Assembly (NCBI GenBank): GCA_016278415.1
Contig: JADQBV010000069.1
Coordinates: forward strand, 1-48,660
Direction: 5' to 3'
DNA from: Halanaerobiales bacterium
Lineage (GTDB): Bacteria; Bacillota_F; Halanaerobiia; Halanaerobiales; DTU029
Length of the DNA stretch: 48,660 nt
Under the pieces are notes generated by a model. It was not told the DNA's origin. It saw nothing but the letters and a program-made list of their open reading frames with translations, and searched no databases. Below, one piece after another: positions 23,784 to 32,245 of the stretch; position 1 is the first letter of the stretch, and every line of letters starts with the position of its first letter. A program made the position numbers and the translations under genes.

Positions 23784-25118
23784 CTACCGGATATAATTTA
23801 AAGGATTAACAGGCTTTCCATTAATCTGAATTTCAAAGTGAAGATGAGGACCTGTAGAACGGCCCGTATTGCCAGAAAGACTTATCACCTGACCTCTTTC
23901 AACCCATTGACCTCCATGAACTAACACATTGAAATTATGGGCATATAGTGTTCTAACACCCTTCTGGTGCTCTATTACTACTGTATAACCATAACCAGAA
24001 GCCCATTCACTATAAATTACCTTACCAGAGCGTGCAGCTCTGACCTCTGTTCCTGTGTTAACAGCCCAATCGATACCTTCATGGGTTTTTCCCCATCTTG
24101 GACCATAATAAGAAGAAATTCTGCCTTTAATAGGGCTAATGAAATTCTTACCTATTCTATCCTTATAACCCACTTCAGGCTTAGCATCCGGTAACACTAG
24201 TGACATGCCAGGTTTAACTAAATCTACATTAACTAATGCATTTGCCTCGGCAATTACATCTATAGATATAGAAAATTGTCTTGCTATTGTCCATAGACTC
24301 TCTCCTGGATTAACCTTGTACAAAATACCCTTTACAGGTAATATTTTAATTTCATCACCAATCTGAATAGTATTTATATTGGTAATGTCGTTAGCACCTA
24401 TTAGCGTGTCTATATCAATATTATATTTACTGGCAATCTCCCAAAGATTGTCTCCAGCTTCTACTCTGTGAATAAATATCTTTTCTATTAAAGAAAGCCT
24501 CTTATCTGGTCTTACTACTGAACTTGTCCTGGTTGATAAAGTTTCTATTACCGGACCTCTACCATTCATCTCTGTATCACTATTAGTATCACTATTAGTA
24601 TCATTATCAGCAGTTACTATATCAGTATCAAAGTCAGGTATAGCTTTATCTCCTAAAATATCATTAGCAAGAACGGCTTGTTTTACTTCTTCCAGTTTTT
24701 CTTGGTCAGTCTTCATACCATTATCCTGTTTTACTATTATTACATTATTAGTTTCAATATCCTTACTAAGAATACTCTCATCCTTAAACTCACTATTATC
24801 CTTAGAATTCTTTTCATTAGTTTCAATATTATTGTTAAGACTATTTTCATTATTATTGCTATCTTTACTAGTGAAAGTTCCTTCAGTATTATCTATTATC
24901 CCTTGAGAGTTTTCATTATTTCTTAGCTTACTTCCTTCATCAGCTATTAACTTATTATCTTGATTATTAGTATTACTATATTTATAGATTCCTGCTATTT
25001 CCTTTGAACTGGGGGAATTCGCAGTATCTTTACTATTATCTGAGCTAAAAATTAGACTATATCCACCATATAAGACTATAGTTCCTATTAATATACTAGC
25101 CATTATATACTTTTTCAC
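23784..25118 (-). CDS. LysM and M23-domain peptidoglycan endopeptidase
   Basis: A 444-residue exported cell-wall protein. It starts with GTG at 25118 behind AGGAGGTG. One N-terminal hydrophobic helix (IMASILIGTIVLYGGYSLIF) acts as signal or anchor. Residues ~25-200 are a low-complexity Asn/Ser/Asp/Lys-rich spacer. Two LysM modules follow (about 213-257, HRVEAGDNLWEIASKYNI; and 262-310, YKVNPGESLWTIARQFSI). The M23 peptidase domain has its zinc ligands in HEGIDWA (near 346) and HLHFEI (near 424). It probably binds peptidoglycan and cleaves peptide cross-links during growth or sporulation. The spacer is unusually long and may be an adaptation to high salt or to a diderm envelope. Confidence 0.92.
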   Translation of the reverse strand: MKKYIMASILIGTIVLYGGYSLIFSSDNSKDTANSPSSKEIAGIYKYSNTNNQDNKLIADEGSKLRNNENSQGIIDNTEGTFTSKDSNNNENSLNNNIETNEKNSKDNSEFKDESILSKDIETNNVIIVKQDNGMKTDQEKLEEVKQAVLANDILGDKAIPDFDTDIVTADNDTNSDTNSDTEMNGRGPVIETLSTRTSSVVRPDKRLSLIEKIFIHRVEAGDNLWEIASKYNIDIDTLIGANDITNINTIQIGDEIKILPVKGILYKVNPGESLWTIARQFSISIDVIAEANALVNVDLVKPGMSLVLPDAKPEVGYKDRIGKNFISPIKGRISSYYGPRWGKTHEGIDWAVNTGTEVRAARSGKVIYSEWASGYGYTVVIEHQKGVRTLYAHNFNVLVHGGQWVERGQVISLSGNTGRSTGPHLHFEIQINGKPVNPLNYIR

Positions 25119-25261
25119 AAAAGCACCTCCTATTATTTAATTATTATGATAATTGGACAAGATTTAGAATAGTTTTTTATTAGGATGCATATAACAAATA
25201 TAGTTTATATCAGCAAGTAGCCATATGCAAGAAAAAACAATGAGTTGTATTTTATTGGCAG

Positions 25262-25314
25262 AAAAAAATAGCTATTATTTAATAGGCCTTTCAGACCTAT
25301 CAAATAATAGCTAT
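25262..25314 (-). terminator. terminator of the korA-korB operon
   Basis: A 13-bp perfect stem ATAGCTATTATTT / AAATAATAGCTAT (25268-25280/25302-25314) with an inner ATAGG/CCTAT stem. It is followed by seven T on the minus strand, ~45 bases after korB. Confidence 0.9.
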
Positions 25315-25359
25315 AGTATTAAAATTATTAATTAACACCATCATATTACAATTTATTGC

Positions 25360-26217
25360 TTATCTGTATTCATCCATTAGAAACTCTAATTCCGACGGAT
25401 TAACCTTTTGTCCAACTAAAACCTCATCCTCATCCAGATGAGAAATTCTCTCTCTAAAAGTAGGTTTTTCTTCCTTATATATTATACCAATTGGAATTTC
25501 ATCACCCCATTGGTCTGCCTTTTCTACTGCAGTCAGATAATCTTCAGGGTTATAATCGTCCCCCAATTTATAAACCCTATCTTTATACCATTGATAGGTA
25601 TTAACAGGATTAAAACTAACACAGGGTTGTAATATATCAATAAGGGCATAGCCTTTATGGTTCATAGCAGCCCTAATCATCTCCTGAAGATGTTCTCCTT
25701 CACCAACAAATGCCCGGGCTACAAAACTAGCCTTCATACCTACAGCAAATCTAATTGGGTTAAATGGCTCTGCATTTATACCTCTAGGTTGTACAGCAGT
25801 TCTAATATCATAACCTGTTGTTGGAGAAGCCTGACCTTTAGTGAGGCCATATATTTGATTATCATGTACTAGATGGGTAATATTAGGGTTACGTCTTATA
25901 TTATGCAAGATGTGATTACCCCCTTCACCATAAGTATCACCATCTCCAGATTCAACTATAACCTTCATCTCCGGATTAGCTACTCGCATTCCCAATGAAG
26001 GTGGCAGTGCGCGGCCATGCAAACCATTAAACCCATTCAACCTAATGTAATGAGGTGTCTTGGCTGCCTGACCTATCCCAGTGAACATAGTAACCTGGTC
26101 CGGTGTTAGTTCAAGATCCGTTAAGGCATTAGCCAAAGCCTTACGTAAAGGGAAATTACCACAGCCAGGACACCAGGCAGTATCTCTTCCTGCATCATAT
26201 TGTTCCAGTATAGTCAT
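25360..26217 (-). CDS. korB: 2-oxoacid:ferredoxin oxidoreductase, beta subunit (KorB)
   Basis: A 285-residue thiamine-diphosphate subunit. The TPP/Mg motif is GDGDTYGEGGNHILHNIRRN followed by VHDNQIYGLTKGQASPTTG. Cluster cysteines C16 and C19 (AWCPGCG) and a third in LQPCVSFNP are present. The position that is GIGC in many relatives reads TGIGQAAK here, and the protein has only three cysteines, so the fourth [4Fe-4S] ligand is not obvious. With KorA it oxidises a 2-oxoacid (2-oxoglutarate, pyruvate or a branched-chain oxoacid) to acyl-CoA and reduces ferredoxin. The ATG overlaps the korA stop by one base (TAATG). Confidence 0.93.
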   Translation of the reverse strand: MTILEQYDAGRDTAWCPGCGNFPLRKALANALTDLELTPDQVTMFTGIGQAAKTPHYIRLNGFNGLHGRALPPSLGMRVANPEMKVIVESGDGDTYGEGGNHILHNIRRNPNITHLVHDNQIYGLTKGQASPTTGYDIRTAVQPRGINAEPFNPIRFAVGMKASFVARAFVGEGEHLQEMIRAAMNHKGYALIDILQPCVSFNPVNTYQWYKDRVYKLGDDYNPEDYLTAVEKADQWGDEIPIGIIYKEEKPTFRERISHLDEDEVLVGQKVNPSELEFLMDEYR

Positions 26218-27905
26218 TACTCCATCACCTCTTCCTTAAATCTACGTGAGATTTCTTTTCCAGTAAATGGTCTTCCATCATATTTCAAAATAAGATTATC
26301 CACTTTAATTCCTGTCTCACTACTTATTAGTCTGGCAAATTGTGCTGTGGAATTAAGCTCAACATCCACAAGTTTTACACCTTTAGTGGCAATCTTGTTT
26401 AATTTTTCTACAGGTAGAGGCCAGACATCACTAAATGATAGTAGTCCTACTTTAATACCTTCATCCAATAATATCCTCTGCGCTTCCTCTAAGGCTCCAT
26501 ATGTAGAACCCCAGCCTAATAATAGATAATCAATATCCTCCTCGCCCTTATAAACCGGTTCTTCAAGGTCTTCCTCAATTAACTTTTCTATCTTCCTTGC
26601 TCTTTTCTCTACCATAGCATTTCTAGTCTCTGAATCCTCAATTATGTGTCCATACTCATCATGTTCATCACTATCTATCATCATTACTTCACCGGCAATC
26701 TGACCAGGGTATGACCTGGGAGAAATACCAGTTTCATTTATTTTATATCGTTTGTAATCCTCAATATTTTCTGCTTGCTCATTCGATATCATATTATAGT
26801 CTATTTCAAGTGACTTAAAATCAAAGGCCTTAACATTCTTTGCAGAGTCAGCCAAATATTGGTCGCTCAAAATAATTACCGGAATTTGATATTTATCAGC
26901 TAAATTAAATGCCCTAAATGTTTGACTAAAGGCATCTTCGTGATCCCTAGGGGCCATTACCATTAAGGGGAAATCATCCTGTGCTGCATTAATAGTAAAA
27001 AGCAAGTCTCCCTGTCCTGTTCTAGTAGGTAAGCCTGTAGCAGGTCCTGGTCTCTGTACATCAGCAATTACAACAGGAATTTCAGCTATACCAGCTAAAC
27101 CAAGTGTCTCAGTCATTAAAGCAAAGCCTCCACCTGATGTACCGGTCATAGATCTAATACCACTATATGAACCACCAAGGGCCATGTTTATAGCTGCTAT
27201 TTCATCTTCAGCCTGTTCTACAACAATACCCAATTCTTCCTGCTTTCCTGCCAGATAATTCATGATACTGGTAGAAGGAGACATTGGGTATGCCGCATAA
27301 AATTTAACACCAGCAGCTGCAGCACCCATGGCCAGTGCATTGCTACCATCCAGGTAAATTTGATCCCCTGGATCACTAGCCTCTTCTAATTCCAATACAG
27401 ATTCAACACTATTAAACCCTTCTTGCAGCAATTTAATATTATCTTCCTGAATCTCTTGGTCATCAAAATACTCTCGAAGCACCTTTTCCGCTTCATCAGT
27501 ACCTAAGGACATAAGCTTTAATACAGCACCAACGAAAACTGTATTCACACCTCGAGAATTAATGGGTTTTGCAATTTCCTTTGCATTTAGATTAATTATC
27601 TTTTTCCCGCTAACTTCTTTCTCCCCATCAAAAAGTATCAAACCATCTTCAACAACACTATCCTTATGTAATTCAACTGTCTCTTCATTAAGGGCAATCA
27701 GTATATCAATCTCATCTGATATAGCTGTGACCGGATCAGTCCCAATCCTATTAGTAATAAAGTTATGTCCACCCCTGATACGGGACATATAATCTTTACT
27801 ACTAAAGACATTATAACCCATTCTAAAAAGGGTTTTACCCAGAACAACATCAACTGTTTTTAAACCCTGCCCTGCTTCTCCACCAACTACAATTGTAAGA
27901 TCCAT
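26217..27905 (-). CDS. korA: 2-oxoacid:ferredoxin oxidoreductase, fused gamma-alpha subunit (KorA)
   Basis: A 562-residue subunit in which the gamma domain (residues ~1-180; VVGGEAGQGLKTVDVVLGKT, SRIRGGHNFITNRI) is fused to the alpha domain (from ~185; GSNALAMGAAAAGVKFYAAY, PMSPSTSIMNYLA, MTGTSGGGFALMTETLGLAG). This is the two-subunit KorAB form without a separate ferredoxin-like delta subunit. AAGGAG lies 7 bases before the ATG. It forms an operon with korB, translationally coupled and closed by a strong terminator. The specificity is not determinable by eye. Upstream, a tandem 18-bp repeat (27952-27987) may be a regulatory site. Confidence 0.94.
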   Translation of the reverse strand: MDLTIVVGGEAGQGLKTVDVVLGKTLFRMGYNVFSSKDYMSRIRGGHNFITNRIGTDPVTAISDEIDILIALNEETVELHKDSVVEDGLILFDGEKEVSGKKIINLNAKEIAKPINSRGVNTVFVGAVLKLMSLGTDEAEKVLREYFDDQEIQEDNIKLLQEGFNSVESVLELEEASDPGDQIYLDGSNALAMGAAAAGVKFYAAYPMSPSTSIMNYLAGKQEELGIVVEQAEDEIAAINMALGGSYSGIRSMTGTSGGGFALMTETLGLAGIAEIPVVIADVQRPGPATGLPTRTGQGDLLFTINAAQDDFPLMVMAPRDHEDAFSQTFRAFNLADKYQIPVIILSDQYLADSAKNVKAFDFKSLEIDYNMISNEQAENIEDYKRYKINETGISPRSYPGQIAGEVMMIDSDEHDEYGHIIEDSETRNAMVEKRARKIEKLIEEDLEEPVYKGEEDIDYLLLGWGSTYGALEEAQRILLDEGIKVGLLSFSDVWPLPVEKLNKIATKGVKLVDVELNSTAQFARLISSETGIKVDNLILKYDGRPFTGKEISRRFKEEVME

Positions 27906-27951
27906 TGTTCAACTCCTTCCAAGTAATTTAAAGTAGACCTGATTCATAATT

Positions 27952-27987
27952 TAGTTTTCACTCAATATGTAGTTTTTACTCAATATG
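27952..27987. repeat. tandem 18-bp direct repeat upstream of korA
   Basis: Two adjacent 18-base copies, TAGTTTTCACTCAATATG and TAGTTTTTACTCAATATG, differ at one base. They lie 47-82 bases upstream of the korA start, where a repressor or activator could bind on successive helical faces. Confidence 0.8.
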
Positions 27988-28205
27988 AATCCTGGCCATA
28001 CCTAATTCAAAAACTATGAGCCTTACTTCAATTTGAATACAATTTTGATAATGCAATTCATTGTAAGACTATCAAATAAAATTTCCAGTTCTTTATATAT
28101 TATTCAACAAAGAAAGGGAAATTCCTGCTAAAAGTAATGATTATTATTAAACTCTAATTTAAAAGCAGTTAATTTTAGTATATTTATATCAAATACTAAT
28201 GTTTT

Positions 28206-28245
28206 TTGCTATTTTTTAGCAACCTAATACTTTCTATGTTATAAT
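28206..28245 (+). promoter_or_regulatory. probable promoter and palindrome for the HD-GYP gene
   Basis: TATAAT at 28240-28245 with TTAGCA at 28216-28221 (18-base spacing) as -35. A perfect palindrome TTGCTA-TTTTT-TAGCAA (28206-28222) overlaps the -35. It lies ~85 bases before the start codon. Confidence 0.4.
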
Positions 28246-28328
28246 ATAAACATACTATTTTCATCTATATAATCTACTATAACATTCTATAGAAGAAAAA
28301 AATAATGTAAATATAAGGGTGATCCGCT

Positions 28329-29639
28329 ATGAAATTAATTAATAAATTTAAAAGCGAAACAAGGATTATTATCTTTTATATAATAATGGGTCTTTTTTGG
28401 ATAAAATTCTCTGACACTATCTTATCACAAGTAACCAGTAATCATAATTTACAACTACTAATACAAACCTATAAGGGATGGGCTTATGTAATAACTACAG
28501 CTGTGATATTTTATACTATATTACATAAAACTATGAGCAATCTACGAAAGCAAAAGAAGGAGCTTCAGGAAAGTTATGACAAACTAGAGGCCGATAATGA
28601 GGAATTTCAAACATTAAATAATGAAATAATCTCTATTAACAATAAATTATCCATGCAAAAAAATCAACTAAAAGAAATAATTGACCTGGTACCACATCTT
28701 ATCTTCGCCAAAGACGAAAATAGCAACTTCATAATGGTTAATCAGGCAGTAGCTGATCTCTATAATACAAAACCAGAAAAAATAATTAATAATAATCACT
28801 ACAATTCACATTCACAGATTTCCCAAGAAGAACTTGAGTTCTTTAATAAAACTGACAAAGAAGTAATTAACAATAACAAAAAAATGCTCATTAAGGAAGA
28901 ACATATTACAGATATAGATGGTAATACCCGTATTTATCAAACAGAAAAAATACCCTTTGATTTCTATGACTCTGATAAAAAGGCCTTATTAGGGGTTGCT
29001 GTAGATATAACAAAAATGAAAGAACAAGAGAAAACTATAAAAAAGTACCACAAGATACAGGAAGAAATGCAGCAGGAGATAATTCTATCTATTATCAAAC
29101 TACTTGAAATACATGACTCATATACAAAGGGACATTCTCAAAACGTTGGTAACTTAGCAAAAAAAATAGCAGTTAAATTATCTCTTAGTGATAAGGACAT
29201 CAAAGATGCCTATTGGTCAGGAATCGTCCATGATATTGGAAAGATATTAATCCCTAAAGATATCCTTAATAAAAATGGAAAACTAACAAATGAAGAATAT
29301 AATATAATAAAAAAACACCCTAAATGGGGTTATGAAACACTGGTTAAGTCGAACTCACTAAAACACATTGCAAAGTATGTTCATTATCATCATGAAAGGT
29401 GGGATGGTTCCGGATATCCGGAGGGGAAAAAAGATAATAATATTCCTCTCATTTCCCAAATAATCTGCCTAGCAGATAGCTGGGATGCTATGTGTTCAAC
29501 CAGACCATACCGGAAACCCTTATCCAGAGATGAAGCTTTAAATGAGGTAAAATTAAACAAAGAGAAACAATTTGCACCTGATATTGTAGATGCATTTCTA
29601 CAAATAGATAATCGAGAGCCTATTCTAAGTAATGTTTAA
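28329..29639 (+). CDS. PAS/HD-GYP-domain cyclic-di-GMP phosphodiesterase, membrane-bound
   Basis: A 436-residue signalling protein. It has two N-terminal transmembrane helices (IIIFYIIMGLFWIKF; AYVITTAVIFYTIL), a coiled coil (about 68-112), a PAS sensor (about 115-230; DLVPHLIFAKDENSNFIMVN) and a C-terminal HD-GYP domain. The domain carries the HD signature VHDIGK near residue 300 and a GYP-type loop HHERWDGSGYPEG. A further His pair lies in GHSQNVGNLAKKI. HD-GYP proteins hydrolyse c-di-GMP to pGpG or GMP. Its stop codon overlaps the stop of the convergent ZIP gene by 4 bases. The signal sensed by PAS is unknown. Confidence 0.93.
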   Translation: MKLINKFKSETRIIIFYIIMGLFWIKFSDTILSQVTSNHNLQLLIQTYKGWAYVITTAVIFYTILHKTMSNLRKQKKELQESYDKLEADNEEFQTLNNEIISINNKLSMQKNQLKEIIDLVPHLIFAKDENSNFIMVNQAVADLYNTKPEKIINNNHYNSHSQISQEELEFFNKTDKEVINNNKKMLIKEEHITDIDGNTRIYQTEKIPFDFYDSDKKALLGVAVDITKMKEQEKTIKKYHKIQEEMQQEIILSIIKLLEIHDSYTKGHSQNVGNLAKKIAVKLSLSDKDIKDAYWSGIVHDIGKILIPKDILNKNGKLTNEEYNIIKKHPKWGYETLVKSNSLKHIAKYVHYHHERWDGSGYPEGKKDNNIPLISQIICLADSWDAMCSTRPYRKPLSRDEALNEVKLNKEKQFAPDIVDAFLQIDNREPILSNV

Positions 29640-30448
29640 AATAATAAAAGACTCAGAGCCATGACAGCCATACCAGCGATAAAACCATATATCTCCTGAT
29701 GCTCTTTACCATATTTCCTTGAAGTTGGTAACAACTCATCTATTGATATATATACCATAATACCAGCCACTACCCCAAATAAAATACCAAATACTAGATC
29801 ATTAAAAATAGTTCTAAAAATAAAATAACCAATTAAAGCACCAAGGGGCTCAGAAAGACCGGATAGAAACGAATAGAAAAAAGCCTTCTTCTTACTACCT
29901 GTAGCATAATACAAAGGAACAGAAACTGATATTCCCTCAGGTATGTTATGTATTGCAATTGCGATAGCTATTGATAATCCCAATGCAGGATCTGCTAGTG
30001 CAGCTGCAAAGGTAGCTAAGCCTTCAGGAAAATTATGTATTGCAATTGCCAGGGCTGAAAACATACCCATTCTCTTCAATTTCATATTTTCAGTAGCATT
30101 ATCATTCTTTTTTAATAAATCTAGCTTTTCTTCAGATCTAGGCTCATGGGGATTCTCAAATGTAGGCACTAGTTTATCAATAATGGCTATAATAAGTATT
30201 CCAAAGAAAAAAGAGCCAACAGTCACCCATTCACCAATACTGCCGTTATAGTAAGAAACAAGTGCTTCCTGGGATTTAAAAAATATCTCAACAAAGGAAA
30301 CATAGATCATCACACCTGCAGAAAAGCCTAAAGATATCGATAAAACTGAGGTGTTTGTCTTTTTAGTAAAAAAGGCTAGGAAACTACCAATCCCAGTTGC
30401 TAGACCTGCAAACACTGTTAATAAAAAAGCTAAAGCAACATTATTCAT
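29636..30448 (-). CDS. ZIP-family metal transporter (ZupT/GufA-like)
   Basis: A 270-residue membrane protein with about eight helices and both ZIP signature helices: AIHNFPEGLATFAAA and AIHNIPEGISVSVP, whose His and Glu residues form the binuclear metal site. A charged, metal-poor cytoplasmic loop (about residues 98-120) joins helices 3 and 4. It imports Zn, Fe or other divalent cations. The ATG at 30448 is preceded by GGTGGTGAT. It converges on the HD-GYP gene with overlapping stops and no space for an intergenic terminator. Confidence 0.92.
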   Translation of the reverse strand: MNNVALAFLLTVFAGLATGIGSFLAFFTKKTNTSVLSISLGFSAGVMIYVSFVEIFFKSQEALVSYYNGSIGEWVTVGSFFFGILIIAIIDKLVPTFENPHEPRSEEKLDLLKKNDNATENMKLKRMGMFSALAIAIHNFPEGLATFAAALADPALGLSIAIAIAIHNIPEGISVSVPLYYATGSKKKAFFYSFLSGLSEPLGALIGYFIFRTIFNDLVFGILFGVVAGIMVYISIDELLPTSRKYGKEHQEIYGFIAGMAVMALSLLLF

Positions 30449-30573
30449 TTTGTATCACCACCATTTTTATATTCTCTAAGTAATAATAATTATCGTTAAT
30501 AATAGTATAATCTAAAGATCTTAATTAATCAAGCAATTACACACTTTTTCTGTAAGCATAATACTACCCGTGT

Positions 30574-31482
30574 CTATGAAATATAATTCAATATCTCCTG
30601 GAGGGTATTATAAATATCTTTATTCTGTAAATCCCGTTCTTCACGGGGCTTGCTAATCTCAAATTCCTTTCTAATTTTACTAGGTTTACTAGAAAGTATC
30701 AGTATTCTATCAGCCAGTAAAACTGCATCATCTGGGTCATGAGTTACATACAATATGGAAAATTGGTTTTTTTTGTATTCAGCCAATAACATCTGCTGTA
30801 ATTGGTGTTTTAAACTAATATCCAGAGATTTAAATGGTTCGTCCATTAATAATAAATCCGGTTTAATAGATAATGCTCTAATGATTTCCAAACGTTGTTT
30901 CATTCCACCACTTAATTGCTTTGGATAAGAATCTCTCATCTCATATAAGCCTGAAGAGGCAAGCAACCTTTCTCTAATTTCACAGGCTTCATCTCTAGAT
31001 AAGTAGTTTTCCTGAACAAAAGTAATATTATCCTCAACAGTCCTCCAGGGTAAAAGACGTGTTTCCTGAAAAATATAAGCAATATTATTTTGTTTCATAT
31101 TAAGCTGCCCTTTATCGGCAGTCAATAACCCTGCAATTATATTTAATATTGTGGTCTTACCACAACCAGACGGACCGACTAATGCTACTATTTCATTTCT
31201 TCTTAGATTTAAAGAAATATCTTCAAGTACCTTAATTTTAGGGGGTTGTTTTGATTGGAAACTTTTGTAGATGTTCTTTAGCTCTAATAGCCTTACCCCT
31301 TTAGTTTGTTCTTTAGTTTGTTCTTTAGTTTGTTCCATGTCTTGCTTTACATTTTGTCCTCTTTTGGGTTCTATATCTAAACCTGATTTACCTATTTTAC
31401 TTCCCATCTTCTGCCCTTCATCCTGCGCCTCACTCTGATCATTTATTTGTCCTTTTCCTTTTTTCACAAAATTATCATTCAT
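30574..31482 (-). CDS. ABC transporter ATP-binding protein, NitT/TauT type, system 2, with N-terminal extension
   Basis: A 302-residue ATPase with Walker A GPSGCGKTT, Q-loop FQETRLLPW, signature LSGGMKQRLEIIRAL, Walker B LLLMDEPFKSLD and switch histidine VTHDPDDA. Before the conserved domain there is a ~60-residue hydrophilic extension rich in Lys, Gln, Glu and Asp, ending in three tandem EQTK repeats; system 1 lacks it. It is unlikely to be part of the fold. The start overlaps the permease gene end by 8 bases (ATGAATGA). Possibly the gene begins further in, but no better ribosome binding site is visible. Last gene of operon 2. Confidence 0.9.
   Translation of the reverse strand: MNDNFVKKGKGQINDQSEAQDEGQKMGSKIGKSGLDIEPKRGQNVKQDMEQTKEQTKEQTKGVRLLELKNIYKSFQSKQPPKIKVLEDISLNLRRNEIVALVGPSGCGKTTILNIIAGLLTADKGQLNMKQNNIAYIFQETRLLPWRTVEDNITFVQENYLSRDEACEIRERLLASSGLYEMRDSYPKQLSGGMKQRLEIIRALSIKPDLLLMDEPFKSLDISLKHQLQQMLLAEYKKNQFSILYVTHDPDDAVLLADRILILSSKPSKIRKEFEISKPREERDLQNKDIYNTLQEILNYIS
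31300..31335. repeat. 12-bp tandem repeat inside the ATPase gene
   Basis: Three perfect copies of TTTAGTTTGTTC. On the minus strand they encode three EQTK units in the N-terminal extension of the ATPase. The unit is a multiple of three, so copy number can change without a frameshift. Confidence 0.9.
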
Positions 31483-32245
31483 GGCAATCCCACCTTGTTA
31501 CATATGCCTTTATCGGTTGCAAAATACCATATTCAAAGATTAGCATTAATAATATTAAAACTAAAGCCCAGCCAAACAATTTTTCTGTCTGCAGATTACT
31601 ATTTGCCATACTTAAAGCAAATCCTATTCCACTTGAACTACCTATAAACTCAGCAAAAATTGTGGATTTCCAGGCAAAAGCCAGACCAATACTCATAGCA
31701 GAAACAAGATGGGGTATCAATGCCGGCAGATATATATTTAGAATAATTTTTCTTTTAGAACAGCGATAAAGTCTGGCCATCTCTACTAACTGAAGGTTTA
31801 TATCATCAAGTCCCGAAAAAATATTTATGAAAATAACAGGAAAAGTAACTATAAAGATTAAAAATATTGGGGTTAGATTATCTGCTATCCCAAACCAAAT
31901 TACTGCAAGGGCAAGCCAGATTACCGGTGGTGTAGTCTGTATTATAGTTATCAAAGGGCGAAAAAAATACTGCCAAAATTCACTTGATTTGAAAAGAAGA
32001 GCTAAAGCTAATCCCATAGCAATCGCCATTAAGAATCCAATAAAGGTCCTCTTTAATGTAATAAGCAAATTATTTATCAACTCTCCAGAACCCCAAAGCC
32101 CCTTTATAGCCTCAATACTTTCCATTGGGGATGGTAATATTAAGGGATGAAAATTTCTAGACAGTATTGCCCAGAAAAGAAGCACTACCAGTATTCCGGT
32201 AGCGCCTATTAGGAACCTTCTGATTTTAGAAGTAGAATAGCTCAT
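31475..32245 (-). CDS. ABC transporter permease, NitT/TauT type, system 2
   Basis: A 256-residue membrane permease with about six helices (RRFLIGATGILVVLLFWAIL, TFIGFLMAIAMGLALALLF, PVIWLALAVIWFGI) and the EAA loop region LQLVEMARLYRCSKRKIILN. It lies between the binding protein and ATPase genes and overlaps both. The ATG at 32245 overlaps the binding-protein gene by 20 bases; a TTG at 32263 is an alternative start, and neither has a strong ribosome binding site. Paralogous to the permease at 3.0-3.75 kb, but gene order differs (binding protein, permease, ATPase here). Confidence 0.88.
   Translation of the reverse strand: MSYSTSKIRRFLIGATGILVVLLFWAILSRNFHPLILPSPMESIEAIKGLWGSGELINNLLITLKRTFIGFLMAIAMGLALALLFKSSEFWQYFFRPLITIIQTTPPVIWLALAVIWFGIADNLTPIFLIFIVTFPVIFINIFSGLDDINLQLVEMARLYRCSKRKIILNIYLPALIPHLVSAMSIGLAFAWKSTIFAEFIGSSSGIGFALSMANSNLQTEKLFGWALVLILLMLIFEYGILQPIKAYVTRWDCHE

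Larger units (their letters stand above)
27906..28328. other. divergent regulatory region between korA and the HD-GYP gene
   Basis: About 420 bases, no coding signal. It holds the tandem repeat at 27952-27987 (korA side), the related words TCAATATGAAT and TCAATTTGAAT, and a promoter with a palindrome for the HD-GYP gene at 28206-28245. Confidence 0.5.
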
